Below are positions 1 through 8,159 of a DNA stretch of 64,000 bases, piece after piece (position 1 is the first letter of the stretch; each line of letters opens with the position of its first letter). Source of the stretch: Erythrobacter sp. (GTDB lineage: Bacteria > Pseudomonadota > Alphaproteobacteria > Sphingomonadales > Sphingomonadaceae); the NCBI GenBank assembly GCA_019739335.1, contig CP073261.1, forward strand, positions 2,656,001-2,720,000, written 5' to 3'. The position numbers were made by a program, and so were the translations under genes. A model generated the notes under the pieces. The model was not told the DNA's origin. It searched no databases and saw only the letters and a list, made by a program, of their open reading frames with translations.

Positions 1-1078
1 GCAACCGCAGCTGTCCGGTGCTTTCGGGCCTGCGGAACTGGGAGCAATCGAGCGTGAAGTCCGCCTTGCCCAGCCCCGCGCGGCGGCAGGCGAGGCGGAA
101 GCGGGCGCGGAACAGGTCGGCCCAGACCCCGGTGGGCCTCATCCGTGTGTGGAAATCCGGATCGTTGTCCCGCCCACCACGGATCGATTGAACGATGGCC
201 ATCACCTTCCCCGCGCGTTCGGGGAAATGCACTGCCAGCCATTCGCGGAACAGCGGCGCAACTTCGTGCGGTAGGCGCAGAGGTATCCAGCCGCAACTTT
301 GCACGTCCATCGCTGCGGCTCGGGTGACGATCTCCTCCATGAATTCATCGGTGATGGCGGGGATGATCGGCGAGATCGAGCAATGCACTGGCACCCCTGC
401 GCGCGCCAGTTCGCCCAGCGCGGCAAGCCGCTTGGCCGGGGCGGCGGCGCGCGGTTCCAGCTTGCCCGAGAGGATCGGGTCGAGTGAGGTGACCGAAATT
501 GCCACCGCGACCAGCTTGTGCCGGGCCATCTCGGCCAGGAGATCGAGATCGCGCAGCACCCTGTCCGACTTGGTGGTGATGGTGACCGGATGGCGGGTTT
601 CCAGACACACCTCCAACAGCTGCCTAGTGATGCGGTAGCGGTTCTCGATCGGCTGGTAGGGATCGGTGTTGGTGCCCATCGCCAGCGGCTGCGGCACGTA
701 CCTAGGCTTGGCGAAGGTTTTGCGCAGCAGCCGCGCGGCATCGGGTTTGGCGAACAACTTGGTTTCGAAATCCAGCCCGGGCGACAGGTCATGATAGGCG
801 TGCGTAGGGCGCGCGAAGCAGTAGACGCAGCCATGCTCGCAACCGCGATAGGCGTTTACTGAACGGTCGAAGGGAATATCGGGAGATTGGTTGAAACTGA
901 GGATCGTTTTGGGATGTTCCTCGGTTACCGTGGTGCGCAACTTGGGCGGTGCGCCGTCGAGTGCCTCCATGGCGTCGCGCCAGTCGTCGTCCACCGCGCG
1001 TTCAGCCAGCCCGAACCGCTGCGGCACCATGGCCGATTGGGCACCCCGGCCCCGAACAGCACTTTCTGGCTTGCGCAT
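1..1078 (-). CDS. PA0069-like radical SAM protein (3' end outside window)
   Basis: An open frame runs on the minus strand from an ATG at 1078 to the left window edge without a stop, giving 359 codons; the C-terminus is missing. The start reads MRKPESAVRGRG. Residues 80-87 (CEHGCVYC) form the CxxxCxxC cluster that binds the radical SAM 4Fe-4S centre, and FARPTHAYHDLSPG follows, as in the family named after Pseudomonas PA0069, related in layout to spore photoproduct lyase. The family's reaction is not established. It is divergent from the VOC gene with about 50 bp between starts. The family call is firm from the motif; the function is unknown. Confidence 0.85.
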   Translation of the reverse strand, partial: MRKPESAVRGRGAQSAMVPQRFGLAERAVDDDWRDAMEALDGAPPKLRTTVTEEHPKTILSFNQSPDIPFDRSVNAYRGCEHGCVYCFARPTHAYHDLSPGLDFETKLFAKPDAARLLRKTFAKPRYVPQPLAMGTNTDPYQPIENRYRITRQLLEVCLETRHPVTITTKSDRVLRDLDLLAEMARHKLVAVAISVTSLDPILSGKLEPRAAAPAKRLAALGELARAGVPVHCSISPIIPAITDEFMEEIVTRAAAMDVQSCGWIPLRLPHEVAPLFREWLAVHFPERAGKVMAIVQSIRGGRDNDPDFHTRMRPTGVWADLFRARFRLACRRAGLGKADFTLDCSQFRRPESTGQLRL

Positions 1079-1128
1079 GGAACATAAATAGAACAAAAGC
1101 GCAACGTGGGCAAGCGAGGAGATGGACA

Positions 1129-1473
1129 ATGGCGGTGCTCGATTATCTTGAGCTGCCGGTACAATCGGTGGCGAAGGCACAGGAATTCTACGGCGCGGCG
1201 TTCGGCGGGCGCTTCACCGGTTACGGGCCGGACTATGCGGCGCATGAGGGCGGGCCGTGTCAGTTGGGGCTTAACGGCGCACAGGATGCCGAGCGGAGCG
1301 CGGCGATCCTGCCGGTAATCCGGGTCGAGGACATCGAAGCGGCGCGCGCGGCGGTGCTGGCAGCGGGTGGGCGGCTGACGCTGGACATCTTCGCTTTCCC
1401 CGGTGGGAGGCGGTTTCACTTCGCCGATCCCGAGGGGCTGGAACTGGCCTGTTACCAGCCGGAAGAAAGCTAG
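1129..1473 (+). CDS. VOC (glyoxalase/bleomycin resistance) family protein
   Basis: 114 aa single-domain vicinal oxygen chelate protein. It begins MAVLDYLELPVQSVAKAQEF, the typical first beta strand and helix of a VOC module, and ends with DPEGLELACYQP, the usual final strand carrying a metal-ligand Glu position. The start at 1129 is chosen because a GAGGAGA ribosome site lies just upstream and the fold begins there; the longer open frame upstream has no VOC-like sequence. Such short VOC proteins act as dimers; the substrate cannot be read from sequence. Its 3' end overlaps the convergent moaB by 4 bp. Confidence 0.82.
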   Translation: MAVLDYLELPVQSVAKAQEFYGAAFGGRFTGYGPDYAAHEGGPCQLGLNGAQDAERSAAILPVIRVEDIEAARAAVLAAGGRLTLDIFAFPGGRRFHFADPEGLELACYQPEES

Positions 1474-2009
1474 ATTTCTTTCAGGCGGGGCATCAGTTCG
1501 ACGAAGTTGCAGGGGCGATTGCGGCTGTCGAGTTGTTCGGCAAGGATGCTGTCCCAGCCGTCTTTTACTGCGCCGTTCGATCCGGGCAGGGCGAAGATAT
1601 AGGTGCCATCCGCCACCACCGCGCAGGCGCGTGACTGGATGGTTGAGGTGCCAATGGTTTCGTAGCTGATCCAGCGGAACAGTTCGCCGAAACCGGGAAT
1701 ATCGCGCCCGCCCAGTCCCTGACGTACCCGTTCCAGCGCTTCGGGAGTGACATCGCGCCCGGTCAGCCCGGTGCCGCCGGTGGAGACGACCGCGTCCACC
1801 TCCGGATCGGCGATCCATTCGCGCAATTGCGTGGCGATCAGCGTGGCATCGTCCTTCAGCAGCGCCCGCCGCACCAGATGGTGCCCTTTGGCCGCGATCC
1901 GCTCGGCAAGCAGGTCGCCCGAGGTGTCCTCCTCCGGCCCGCGCGTGTCGGACACGGTGAGCAGGGCAATGTTGATCGGCCGGAAGGCGCGGCTTTCGTC
2001 GATCGCCAT
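1470..2009 (-). CDS. moaB: Molybdenum cofactor biosynthesis protein MoaB
   Basis: 179 aa, normal family length. The protein has the MoaB/MogA fold signature: LLTVSDTRGPEEDTSG near residue 15 and VVSTGGTGLTGRDVTPEA at about 75-92, the loop that binds molybdopterin and nucleotide, followed by FALPGSNGAVKDGW. In bacteria MoaB/MogA adenylates molybdopterin before molybdate insertion. It is last in a three-gene minus-strand run; its ATG shares one base with the stop of the lytic transglycosylase gene (TGATG), so the two are probably translated together. No other molybdenum-cofactor gene is in the window. Confidence 0.93.
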   Translation of the reverse strand: MAIDESRAFRPINIALLTVSDTRGPEEDTSGDLLAERIAAKGHHLVRRALLKDDATLIATQLREWIADPEVDAVVSTGGTGLTGRDVTPEALERVRQGLGGRDIPGFGELFRWISYETIGTSTIQSRACAVVADGTYIFALPGSNGAVKDGWDSILAEQLDSRNRPCNFVELMPRLKEI

Positions 2010-3769
2010 CAGTTGCCCCCGGCGGACATATAGGCGCGCCCGTCATTGCCCGATCCGGTGGGGAACAGCGGCCAGCCGTTCTGCGCCAGCGCGCGACGGC
2101 TGGGCGATGCGGCGTTCGCCTGCCGCTCGTACATCCAGTAATTGCGCATCACGATGGCGACATAGCCGCGCGTTTCCCAATAGGGGATCGCTTCCATGTA
2201 CAGCAGTGGATCCTCGGCATCGTTGATCTCGCTTTCCCAGCGGCGGATCGGGGTCATCCCGGCGTTGTAGGCGGCCATGATGATCGGCAGGCGGCCGCGC
2301 GTGGCGGGATCGTCGCGCAGCATGATCAGGTTCTGCTGCCCGAAAGCGAGATTGGTGTTCGGATCGTAGATGTTCACCCCGCTCGCGCTCAGCCCCAGCG
2401 TCGGCGCGTGCTGGCGCACGGTGATCGGGGTGATCTGCATCAGCCCCTGCGCATTGGCCGGGCTGGTGGCATCGGCGCGGAAGGCGCTTTCCTGCAGGAT
2501 ATGCGCGAAGGCGAGGGCGGGATCGACCTGCCAGCCATTGTAGGGCGCGATCTTGGGGGCGGGGAAGTGCGAGGCCGGGTCCGCCTCTGCCCCCGAAGGG
2601 GCGTTGTAGGCCATGTAGAGCTGAGTCTGCGGAAAACCGAGCGTGCGGGCGAGGCGTGAATAGGCGGCATAGTCCTGCGGATTGCCGATCCGCGCCTGGT
2701 GCAGCAGCACGGTGCTGCCGAGCACATCCTGACCAATCTCCTTGAGCGCTACGGCGATGCGGACATTCTCGACATTGCCCAGCGTCTGCCAGTCCTGAGG
2801 CGTGAAGTCGGCGCTCTCCACCCGGTCCGGCAGGCGGCGGCCGAGCTGTTCGGCGGCGAGCATCCCGTAGAGCGTGCGATCGTCACCCGCCGCATCGTTG
2901 AGGAATCGCGTCGCCAGATCGGGCTGGCGGCAGCGCAGCGCCGCGCGTGAGGCCCAGTAGAGCGCGGCGGTGCGCAGGTCGGCATTCACGGCCCCGGCGG
3001 CGGAGCGCTGGAAGGACTCGCTGGCAGTCTGGCAATCGTTGAGCCGCCAGGCCGCCAGACCCGCGGTCCAGTCGCCTTCCGCCACCCAGGCCCCGCTGCC
3101 GACGCCGACGGTCTGCGCCATCGCCAATGCTTCGGCATCGCGGTTCTCGATGAAATAGCTCCACGCCACCCGCTGCCGCCATTCGGCGCGGGCTTCGGAA
3201 CTCAGCGCGCCATCGATCCCGTCGAGCAGCAGTCGAGCCCCGTCAGGGTCATCGTTGGAAATGCGTTCCAGGATATTGGCCCGGATGTCGCCAGGCATCG
3301 TCCCGTCGCTAACAGCGCGCGGCAGCACCCGGCGCGGCATGGTCGATTGCGATTGCAGCTCGCGGACATAGGGCAGGTTCGGTTCCTGCGAGGCTCCGCG
3401 TGTCACGGCCAGCCGTCCGATTTGCGGTGCCTGCGGCAAGTCGGTGCCGCTTTCCAGCCAGTCGAGCAGCGCCGGTAGTTCCACGCGCGGGGAATTGGCG
3501 TGCAGGTAGTACTCCGCCCGCGCCACATCGGTGAGCAGGCCATCCGGGCGGCGCGCGAGCAGGCTTTCGACTTCGGACCACCGCTGCCCGTCAATGGCGC
3601 GGAACAGCTGCGCATAATGCTCGCGCTCCTCGGCGGAAAGCTGCTGCGGCACTTCCTGCGCGGCGATACGGGCCGTGAAATAGGTGCGCGTGTCCTGCTG
3701 CTGTGCGGAAGCGGGCGCGGCGATCAACGCCGCCAGCAGGGCAGTGGTGGCGAAAAGGGCTTTGGTCAT
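2009..3769 (-). CDS. Soluble lytic murein transglycosylase (Slt-type)
   Basis: 586 aa. The N-terminus MTKALFATTALLAALIAAPA is a signal peptide, so the enzyme is periplasmic. A long alpha-helical superhelical region is followed by the C-terminal GEWL-like catalytic domain: HILQESAFRADATSP holds the catalytic Glu (ES motif), then AQGLMQITP, LAFGQQNL and MAAYNAGMTPIRRW, the classic Slt motifs. It cleaves the MurNAc-GlcNAc bond of peptidoglycan with 1,6-anhydro product. The ATG at 3769 overlaps the stop of the upstream gene (ATGA), which decides the start; an ATG three codons earlier is possible but would lie inside the upstream gene. Confidence 0.92.
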   Translation of the reverse strand: MTKALFATTALLAALIAAPASAQQQDTRTYFTARIAAQEVPQQLSAEEREHYAQLFRAIDGQRWSEVESLLARRPDGLLTDVARAEYYLHANSPRVELPALLDWLESGTDLPQAPQIGRLAVTRGASQEPNLPYVRELQSQSTMPRRVLPRAVSDGTMPGDIRANILERISNDDPDGARLLLDGIDGALSSEARAEWRQRVAWSYFIENRDAEALAMAQTVGVGSGAWVAEGDWTAGLAAWRLNDCQTASESFQRSAAGAVNADLRTAALYWASRAALRCRQPDLATRFLNDAAGDDRTLYGMLAAEQLGRRLPDRVESADFTPQDWQTLGNVENVRIAVALKEIGQDVLGSTVLLHQARIGNPQDYAAYSRLARTLGFPQTQLYMAYNAPSGAEADPASHFPAPKIAPYNGWQVDPALAFAHILQESAFRADATSPANAQGLMQITPITVRQHAPTLGLSASGVNIYDPNTNLAFGQQNLIMLRDDPATRGRLPIIMAAYNAGMTPIRRWESEINDAEDPLLYMEAIPYWETRGYVAIVMRNYWMYERQANAASPSRRALAQNGWPLFPTGSGNDGRAYMSAGGN

Positions 3770-4509
3770 GCAGTCCATTCCAGCAGGCGATACCACAGCC
3801 GCGCGCGCTGGCGCGGGTGGTCGATCAGGCGTTCGGGGGCGAAAGTGGTGAGCGCGGGAATACCCGCCACGGTGGTGAAGCTCTCGGGCGGGGCGGCGGG
3901 ATCTTGACCGAGCAGCGCGGGCAATTTGCTGCCGAACAGGATCACCCGCTGCGGCTGCGCCAGTTCGATATGCCGGAGCACCGCCGCACCCAGCCCGTCG
4001 AGCGCCAGCGCGTCCCAATCAGGCAGCGGCATGGCGCAGGGCAGGGCGGAAGCAAAATAGGGCGCATCGGGCGCATGTCCCAAAGCGTGGGTGATATTGG
4101 CGAGCAGCTTGCCCTGCGGACCTGCCAGCAGGCGCTCGCGATCCTCGGCTTCAGGCATAGGCACCAGCATCAGCACTGGCGCGCCAATCTCGCCGCGCGG
4201 AGCAACCCGCTGGGCAGGCGCGCCGGGAAGCGGACTGGCTGCATCGAGCCACCAGCTTCGAAACGCCTCAAGATCGGGAGGCAGGTGCTTGACCACAATC
4301 GCCGGTTCGGGCGCGGCCTCGACCGCCTTCACCGGTGCGGCGGGTTTGTCCGATGGCGTGGGCGCAGCAACCGGCTCCGGCTCCGCCAGCCAGTTCTGCG
4401 CCTTCTCGACAAAATCGCAGTCCACGCCCGCATCGCGCCACCAGTCGAGCGCGGCGGCGTATTGGTCTGCCAGGGTGATATCGGGGCGATTTTCCATCAT
4501 TGGGGCCAA
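3766..4509 (-). CDS. Uracil-DNA glycosylase superfamily-like protein, motifs degenerate
   Basis: 247 aa. The C-terminal half (about 110-247) resembles the UDG family 4/5 fold: a strand with APVLMLVPMPEAEDRERL, then GPQGKLLANITHAL, VILFGSKLPALLGQ, and a final ALTTFAPERLIDHP. In active family members these positions read GEAPG and HPS/A. The Fe-S cysteines typical of family 4 are also not apparent; only two Cys are present. The N-terminal 90 residues are Pro/Ala-rich linker. It is first gene of the run with slt and moaB. It is probably a catalytically altered relative; such proteins are often labelled DNA polymerase-like. Three closely spaced Met codons make the exact start uncertain. Confidence 0.62.
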   Translation of the reverse strand: MAPMMENRPDITLADQYAAALDWWRDAGVDCDFVEKAQNWLAEPEPVAAPTPSDKPAAPVKAVEAAPEPAIVVKHLPPDLEAFRSWWLDAASPLPGAPAQRVAPRGEIGAPVLMLVPMPEAEDRERLLAGPQGKLLANITHALGHAPDAPYFASALPCAMPLPDWDALALDGLGAAVLRHIELAQPQRVILFGSKLPALLGQDPAAPPESFTTVAGIPALTTFAPERLIDHPRQRARLWYRLLEWTA

Positions 4510-4582
4510 GGCCGGTCTTGACCTGCCGCTGGCCAGCTATCAAGCCCCTTTGCAGCAAATGACAGGTAATCGGGACAAAGCG

Positions 4583-6229
4583 ATGAGTGTACGGGAATCG
4601 ATGCCCGTGGATGTGGTAATCGTGGGCGGCGGCGTGGCCGGGCTCGCGGCGGCGATCCGGTTGAAGCAGGTGAATGACGCGCTGGAAGTGGTGGTGCTCG
4701 AAAAGGGCTCCGAACTCGGCGCGCATGTGCTGTCGGGAGCGGTGGTCGATCCGAAGGCGCTGGACGAGCTGCTGCCCGATTGGCGCACGATGGATTGCCC
4801 GATGGCGCAGACCCCTGTCACCGACAACTGGCACTGGCTGCTCGGCAAGACCGGCAAGACCTCCATTCCCCACGCAATCATGCCGCCGTTCATGTCGAAC
4901 GATGGCTGCTACACCGGCTCGCTCGGCAATCTCACCCGCTGGCTGGGCGAACAGGCCGAAGCGCTGGGCGTAATGGTATTCCCCGGCTTCCCCGCCGCCG
5001 AAGTGATGTTCAACGATGCGGGCGCGGTCACCGGCGTGGTGACGCAGGACATGGGCGTGGCGGCCGATGGCAGCCACAAGCACGATTACCAGCCGGGCAT
5101 GGAAATCCACGCCAGGTACACGCTGTTTGCAGAGGGCGCGCGCGGCAACCTCACCAAGCAGATGAAGGCGCGCTTCGATCTGGAAGCGAACTGCCAGCCG
5201 CAGGTCTATGGCCTCGGCATCAAGGAACTGTGGGATATCGATCCCGCCAAGTACGTGCCGGGCCGGGTAATCCACACGCAGGGCTGGCCCTTGAGTGAGA
5301 GCGACACCTGGGGCGGCGGGTTCCTCTATCATCAGGCGAACGGGCAGGTCGCAATCGGCTTCGTCACCGCGCTCGATTACAAGAACCCCTACGTTTCGCC
5401 TTTCCACGAATTCCAGCGCTGGAAGCAGCACCCGGCGATCCGCGAATATCTGGAGGGCGGCACCCGCGTGGCCTATGGCGCGCGGGCGATCAACGAAGGC
5501 GGCTGGCAATCGGTGCCCAAGCTCGCCTTTCCCGGCGGCGCGCTGGTCGGCTGCGCGGCGGGCTTCGTCAACGTGCCCCGGATCAAGGGCAGCCACACCG
5601 CAATGAAGAGCGGGATGCTGGCGGCAGAAGCCGTCGCGGCGGCGATTGCGGCGGGCAGCGAGCATAGCGAACTGTGCGATTACGAGGCGAACCTGCGCGC
5701 CAGCTGGATCGCGACCGAACTCAAGAAGGTGCAGAACGCGCAACCGCTGGTGGCGAAGTTCGGCGGCGATATCGGCACCATCCTCGCGGGCGCGGACATG
5801 TGGATGCGGCAGCTCAAGATCGGCCTGCTCCCCGCCATGAAGCATCACCGCGATTACGCCGAAACCCAGCGGGCGGACCTGTACAAGCCGATCGACTACC
5901 CCAAGCCCGACGGCAAGATCAGCTTCGACCGGCTGACCTCGGTCTCCTATTCCTTCACCAACCACGCCGAGGATCAGCCCTGTCACTTGCAGGTGGCGGA
6001 CATGGACTTGCAGCGGGAGAGCGAACTGGGTGTGTTTGGCGGGCCTTCGACGCGCTATTGCCCGGCTGGGGTGTACGAATGGCTGATCGAGGAGGGCCGC
6101 GAGCCGAAGTTCGTAATCAACTCGCAGAACTGCGTCCACTGCAAGACCTGCGATATCAAGGACCCGAACCAGAACATCAATTGGACTACCCCGGAGGGCG
6201 GCGGTGGGCCGAACTATCCGAATATGTGA
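4583..6229 (+). CDS. Electron transfer flavoprotein-ubiquinone oxidoreductase
   Basis: 548 aa, full family length. Residues 9-25 (VDVVIVGGGVAGLAAAI) are the FAD dinucleotide-binding motif; GAHVLSGAVVDP follows as in ETF-QO. The C-terminus carries the 4Fe-4S cluster ligands: RYCPAGVYEW and, further on, NCVHCKTCDIKDPNQNINW. The enzyme passes electrons from ETF, reduced by acyl-CoA and other dehydrogenases, to the membrane ubiquinone pool. The start MSVRESMP is preferred because close relatives begin this way; an in-frame ATG at 4559 would add eight residues. Divergent from the UDG-like gene. Confidence 0.96.
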   Translation: MSVRESMPVDVVIVGGGVAGLAAAIRLKQVNDALEVVVLEKGSELGAHVLSGAVVDPKALDELLPDWRTMDCPMAQTPVTDNWHWLLGKTGKTSIPHAIMPPFMSNDGCYTGSLGNLTRWLGEQAEALGVMVFPGFPAAEVMFNDAGAVTGVVTQDMGVAADGSHKHDYQPGMEIHARYTLFAEGARGNLTKQMKARFDLEANCQPQVYGLGIKELWDIDPAKYVPGRVIHTQGWPLSESDTWGGGFLYHQANGQVAIGFVTALDYKNPYVSPFHEFQRWKQHPAIREYLEGGTRVAYGARAINEGGWQSVPKLAFPGGALVGCAAGFVNVPRIKGSHTAMKSGMLAAEAVAAAIAAGSEHSELCDYEANLRASWIATELKKVQNAQPLVAKFGGDIGTILAGADMWMRQLKIGLLPAMKHHRDYAETQRADLYKPIDYPKPDGKISFDRLTSVSYSFTNHAEDQPCHLQVADMDLQRESELGVFGGPSTRYCPAGVYEWLIEEGREPKFVINSQNCVHCKTCDIKDPNQNINWTTPEGGGGPNYPNM

Positions 6230-6295
6230 GTTGAGTAGCGACGCTTGGCATTTCGCCCCTTGTGCAATGTGATCGGTTTGAAGGAGCATAGTTGA

Positions 6296-6544
6296 ATGGC
6301 GCGGAGTGAGGGTATTGAAAGCCGTGGAGGATGGACGATCGCTGCCCGGCTGAGTCGAGGTGTATCGTCAGGACTCGCCGTTCTTCTGCTTGGTTCCTGG
6401 GGCGCGTACTCGAACCTGGAAGCTTACCAGAAAGAGCGGATTCAGAGTACGGCACTGATCCAAATAGCGGCGCTGGCTCCCGACGGATCGCTGGAGCCGT
6501 ATCAAGAAGAGCGGTTGAAGCGCGCGCTGACCTCAGATGATTAG
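6296..6544 (+). CDS. Small predicted single-span membrane protein, unknown function
   Basis: 82 aa. A good ribosome site (AAGGAG, 9 nt spacing) precedes the ATG at 6296, which argues that this short frame is translated. One hydrophobic stretch, residues about 25-40 (GVSSGLAVLLLGSWGAY), is followed by a charged tail with two YQ(K/E)ER repeats at about 44 and 67. The base composition is less G+C-rich than neighbouring genes. It lies between ETF-QO and ispE, same strand, ending directly before the ispE region. No family was recognised. Confidence 0.55.
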   Translation: MARSEGIESRGGWTIAARLSRGVSSGLAVLLLGSWGAYSNLEAYQKERIQSTALIQIAALAPDGSLEPYQEERLKRALTSDD

Positions 6545-6583
6545 TTGGCGAGTTTGAAGATCGTACCGGAAGGAAATTCCCGA

Positions 6584-7393
6584 GTGCGCGAGACTGCTTA
6601 CGCCAAGATCAACCTCGCGCTCCACGTGCGGCGGCGGCGGGAGGATGGGTATCACGAACTCGAAACGCTGTTCGCTTTCGTCGATGCGGGGGATGTGCTG
6701 GTGGCGTGTTCTGCCGAGGCAGACCGGCTGACGACGGTCGGCGAATTCGCCACCGCACTCGATAATCCGTTCGACAATATCGTCCTGCGCGCGCTCACCG
6801 CGCTGCCGCGCCGCGATGGCCTTGCGATCACGCTCGAAAAGAACCTCCCCGTCGCCGCAGGGCTGGGCGGGGGTTCGGCGGACGCGGGGGCGGTGTTCCG
6901 GATCGTGCGCGATGCCTATGGCCTGCCCGATGACTGGCGCGAGCGCGCGGCCAGATTGGGCGCGGATGTGCCGGCCTGTGTCGAGAGCGTCACCTGCGTG
7001 GGGCGCGGGACGGGGACCGAGTTGGAGCCGGTCGAAAACGATCTGGCCGGAATGCCCGTGCTGCTGGTCAACCCGCGCGTGCCCCTAAGCACCGGGCCGG
7101 TGTTCACGGCTTGGACCGAAACGGGGGGCGGTGTGGATCGCGGGGCACTGCCGGAGGGCACCGCGCGTGAGATCACGCTGGCGGGGCGCAACGATCTGGA
7201 AGGGCCTGCGCTTTCCCTGTGCCCGTTAATCGGCGAGGTGCTGGCGGCGCTTGCTGCCACCAATCCGCTGCTCGCCCGCATGTCGGGCTCCGGCGCGACG
7301 TGCTTTGCGCTTTACGCCAGCGAGGCGGAGCGCGATGCGGCGGCGGCTGCGATGCCGGGAGAGTGGTGGAAACTGGCGGGGCGGCTGCGGTGA
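6584..7393 (+). CDS. ispE: 4-diphosphocytidyl-2-C-methyl-D-erythritol kinase
   Basis: 269 aa GHMP-family kinase of the MEP isoprenoid pathway; it phosphorylates the 2-hydroxyl of CDP-ME with ATP. Sequence markers: ETAYAKINLALHVRRRREDG at the N-terminus, the ATP-binding GHMP motif LPVAAGLGGGSADAGAVFR near residue 85, and a C-terminal ARMSGSGATCFALY. The GTG at 6584 is chosen because AGGA lies about 10 nt upstream and homologues begin just before ETAYAKINL; a TTG at 6545 would add 13 unrelated residues. The stop overlaps the next start (GTGA). Confidence 0.94.
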   Translation: MRETAYAKINLALHVRRRREDGYHELETLFAFVDAGDVLVACSAEADRLTTVGEFATALDNPFDNIVLRALTALPRRDGLAITLEKNLPVAAGLGGGSADAGAVFRIVRDAYGLPDDWRERAARLGADVPACVESVTCVGRGTGTELEPVENDLAGMPVLLVNPRVPLSTGPVFTAWTETGGGVDRGALPEGTAREITLAGRNDLEGPALSLCPLIGEVLAALAATNPLLARMSGSGATCFALYASEAERDAAAAAMPGEWWKLAGRLR

Positions 7394-8097
7394 TCGAGCA
7401 CGAAGCCTACCGCATTCTCGGCACGCCAGCGCCGGGGGGTATTCTGATCGTCTCGGACCATGCCAGCAACGCCGTTCCGCCCGATATCGACCTCGGCATT
7501 GCCCCCGAACTGCTCACCCAGCACGTCGCCATAGACATCGGCGTGGCAGAGATCGGCGCGCTGATGGCGCAGCAGAGGGGCGTTGCCGCATTCCAGGGCA
7601 ACGTCAGCCGCCTCGTCTGCGATTTCAACCGCGATCCTGACAGCCCCGGTCTCGTCCCGCTGGTCAGCGACGGCCACGCCTTTCCCGGGAATGCGGGCCA
7701 GCGTGAGGCCCGGATTGCGCGGTTCTTCGATCCCTACCACAAGGCGCTGGCCGAACTGCTGGAGCAGGCACCGCCCGCGCTGGTCCTTTCGCTGCACAGC
7801 TTCACACCCGCGCTCGCCACCTGCGACAAGCCGCGCCCGTGGCATGTCGGGGTGCTCTACAATGAGGACGACCGCGCCGCGCGGCTCGCCATTCCCTTGC
7901 TCGAGGCCGAGGGCCTCACCGTCGGCGACCAGCAGCCCTATTCGGGCAAGCTGCTCAACGCTACGATGAACCGCCACGCCGAGGGGCGCTTTCCCTATCT
8001 CGGCATCGAACTGCGGCAGGACCTGACCGGCGACGCGGCAGGCTGGGCCGAGCGATTGGGGCGGATTGCAGAGCAGGTCTCTCGGCAAATAGAATAA
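7390..8097 (+). CDS. N-formylglutamate amidohydrolase family protein
   Basis: 235 aa. Residues about 15-30 ([15 protein letters not shown]) and [16 protein letters not shown] at about 75-92 are the family's metal and substrate motifs; [10 protein letters not shown] and [10 protein letters not shown] complete the set. The family hydrolyses N-formylglutamate to formate and glutamate in histidine breakdown, but members outside hut operons may have other amide substrates. No hut genes are nearby. GTG start overlapping the ispE stop suggests coupled translation. Confidence 0.87.
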   Translation: MIEHEAYRILGTPAPGGILIVSDHASNAVPPDIDLGIAPELLTQHVAIDIGVAEIGALMAQQRGVAAFQGNVSRLVCDFNRDPDSPGLVPLVSDGHAFPGNAGQREARIARFFDPYHKALAELLEQAPPALVLSLHSFTPALATCDKPRPWHVGVLYNEDDRAARLAIPLLEAEGLTVGDQQPYSGKLLNATMNRHAEGRFPYLGIELRQDLTGDAAGWAERLGRIAEQVSRQIE

Positions 8098-8159
8098 GTG
8101 TCTTGGCTTCGCCCGCCCTTGCGTTAGGGAAAAACGAGCAAGCCAACAGGACCAAGCCC

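Noticed and set aside
202-834. 210-codon minus-strand frame near the left edge
   Set aside because: It is out of frame with the radical SAM gene on the same strand, which has the CxxxCxxC motif and is preferred.
4268-6289. 673-codon open frame opposite the ETF-QO gene
   Set aside because: It is the antisense shadow of a well-supported gene in GC-rich DNA; its sequence is rich in His, Arg and Ala with no domain motif.
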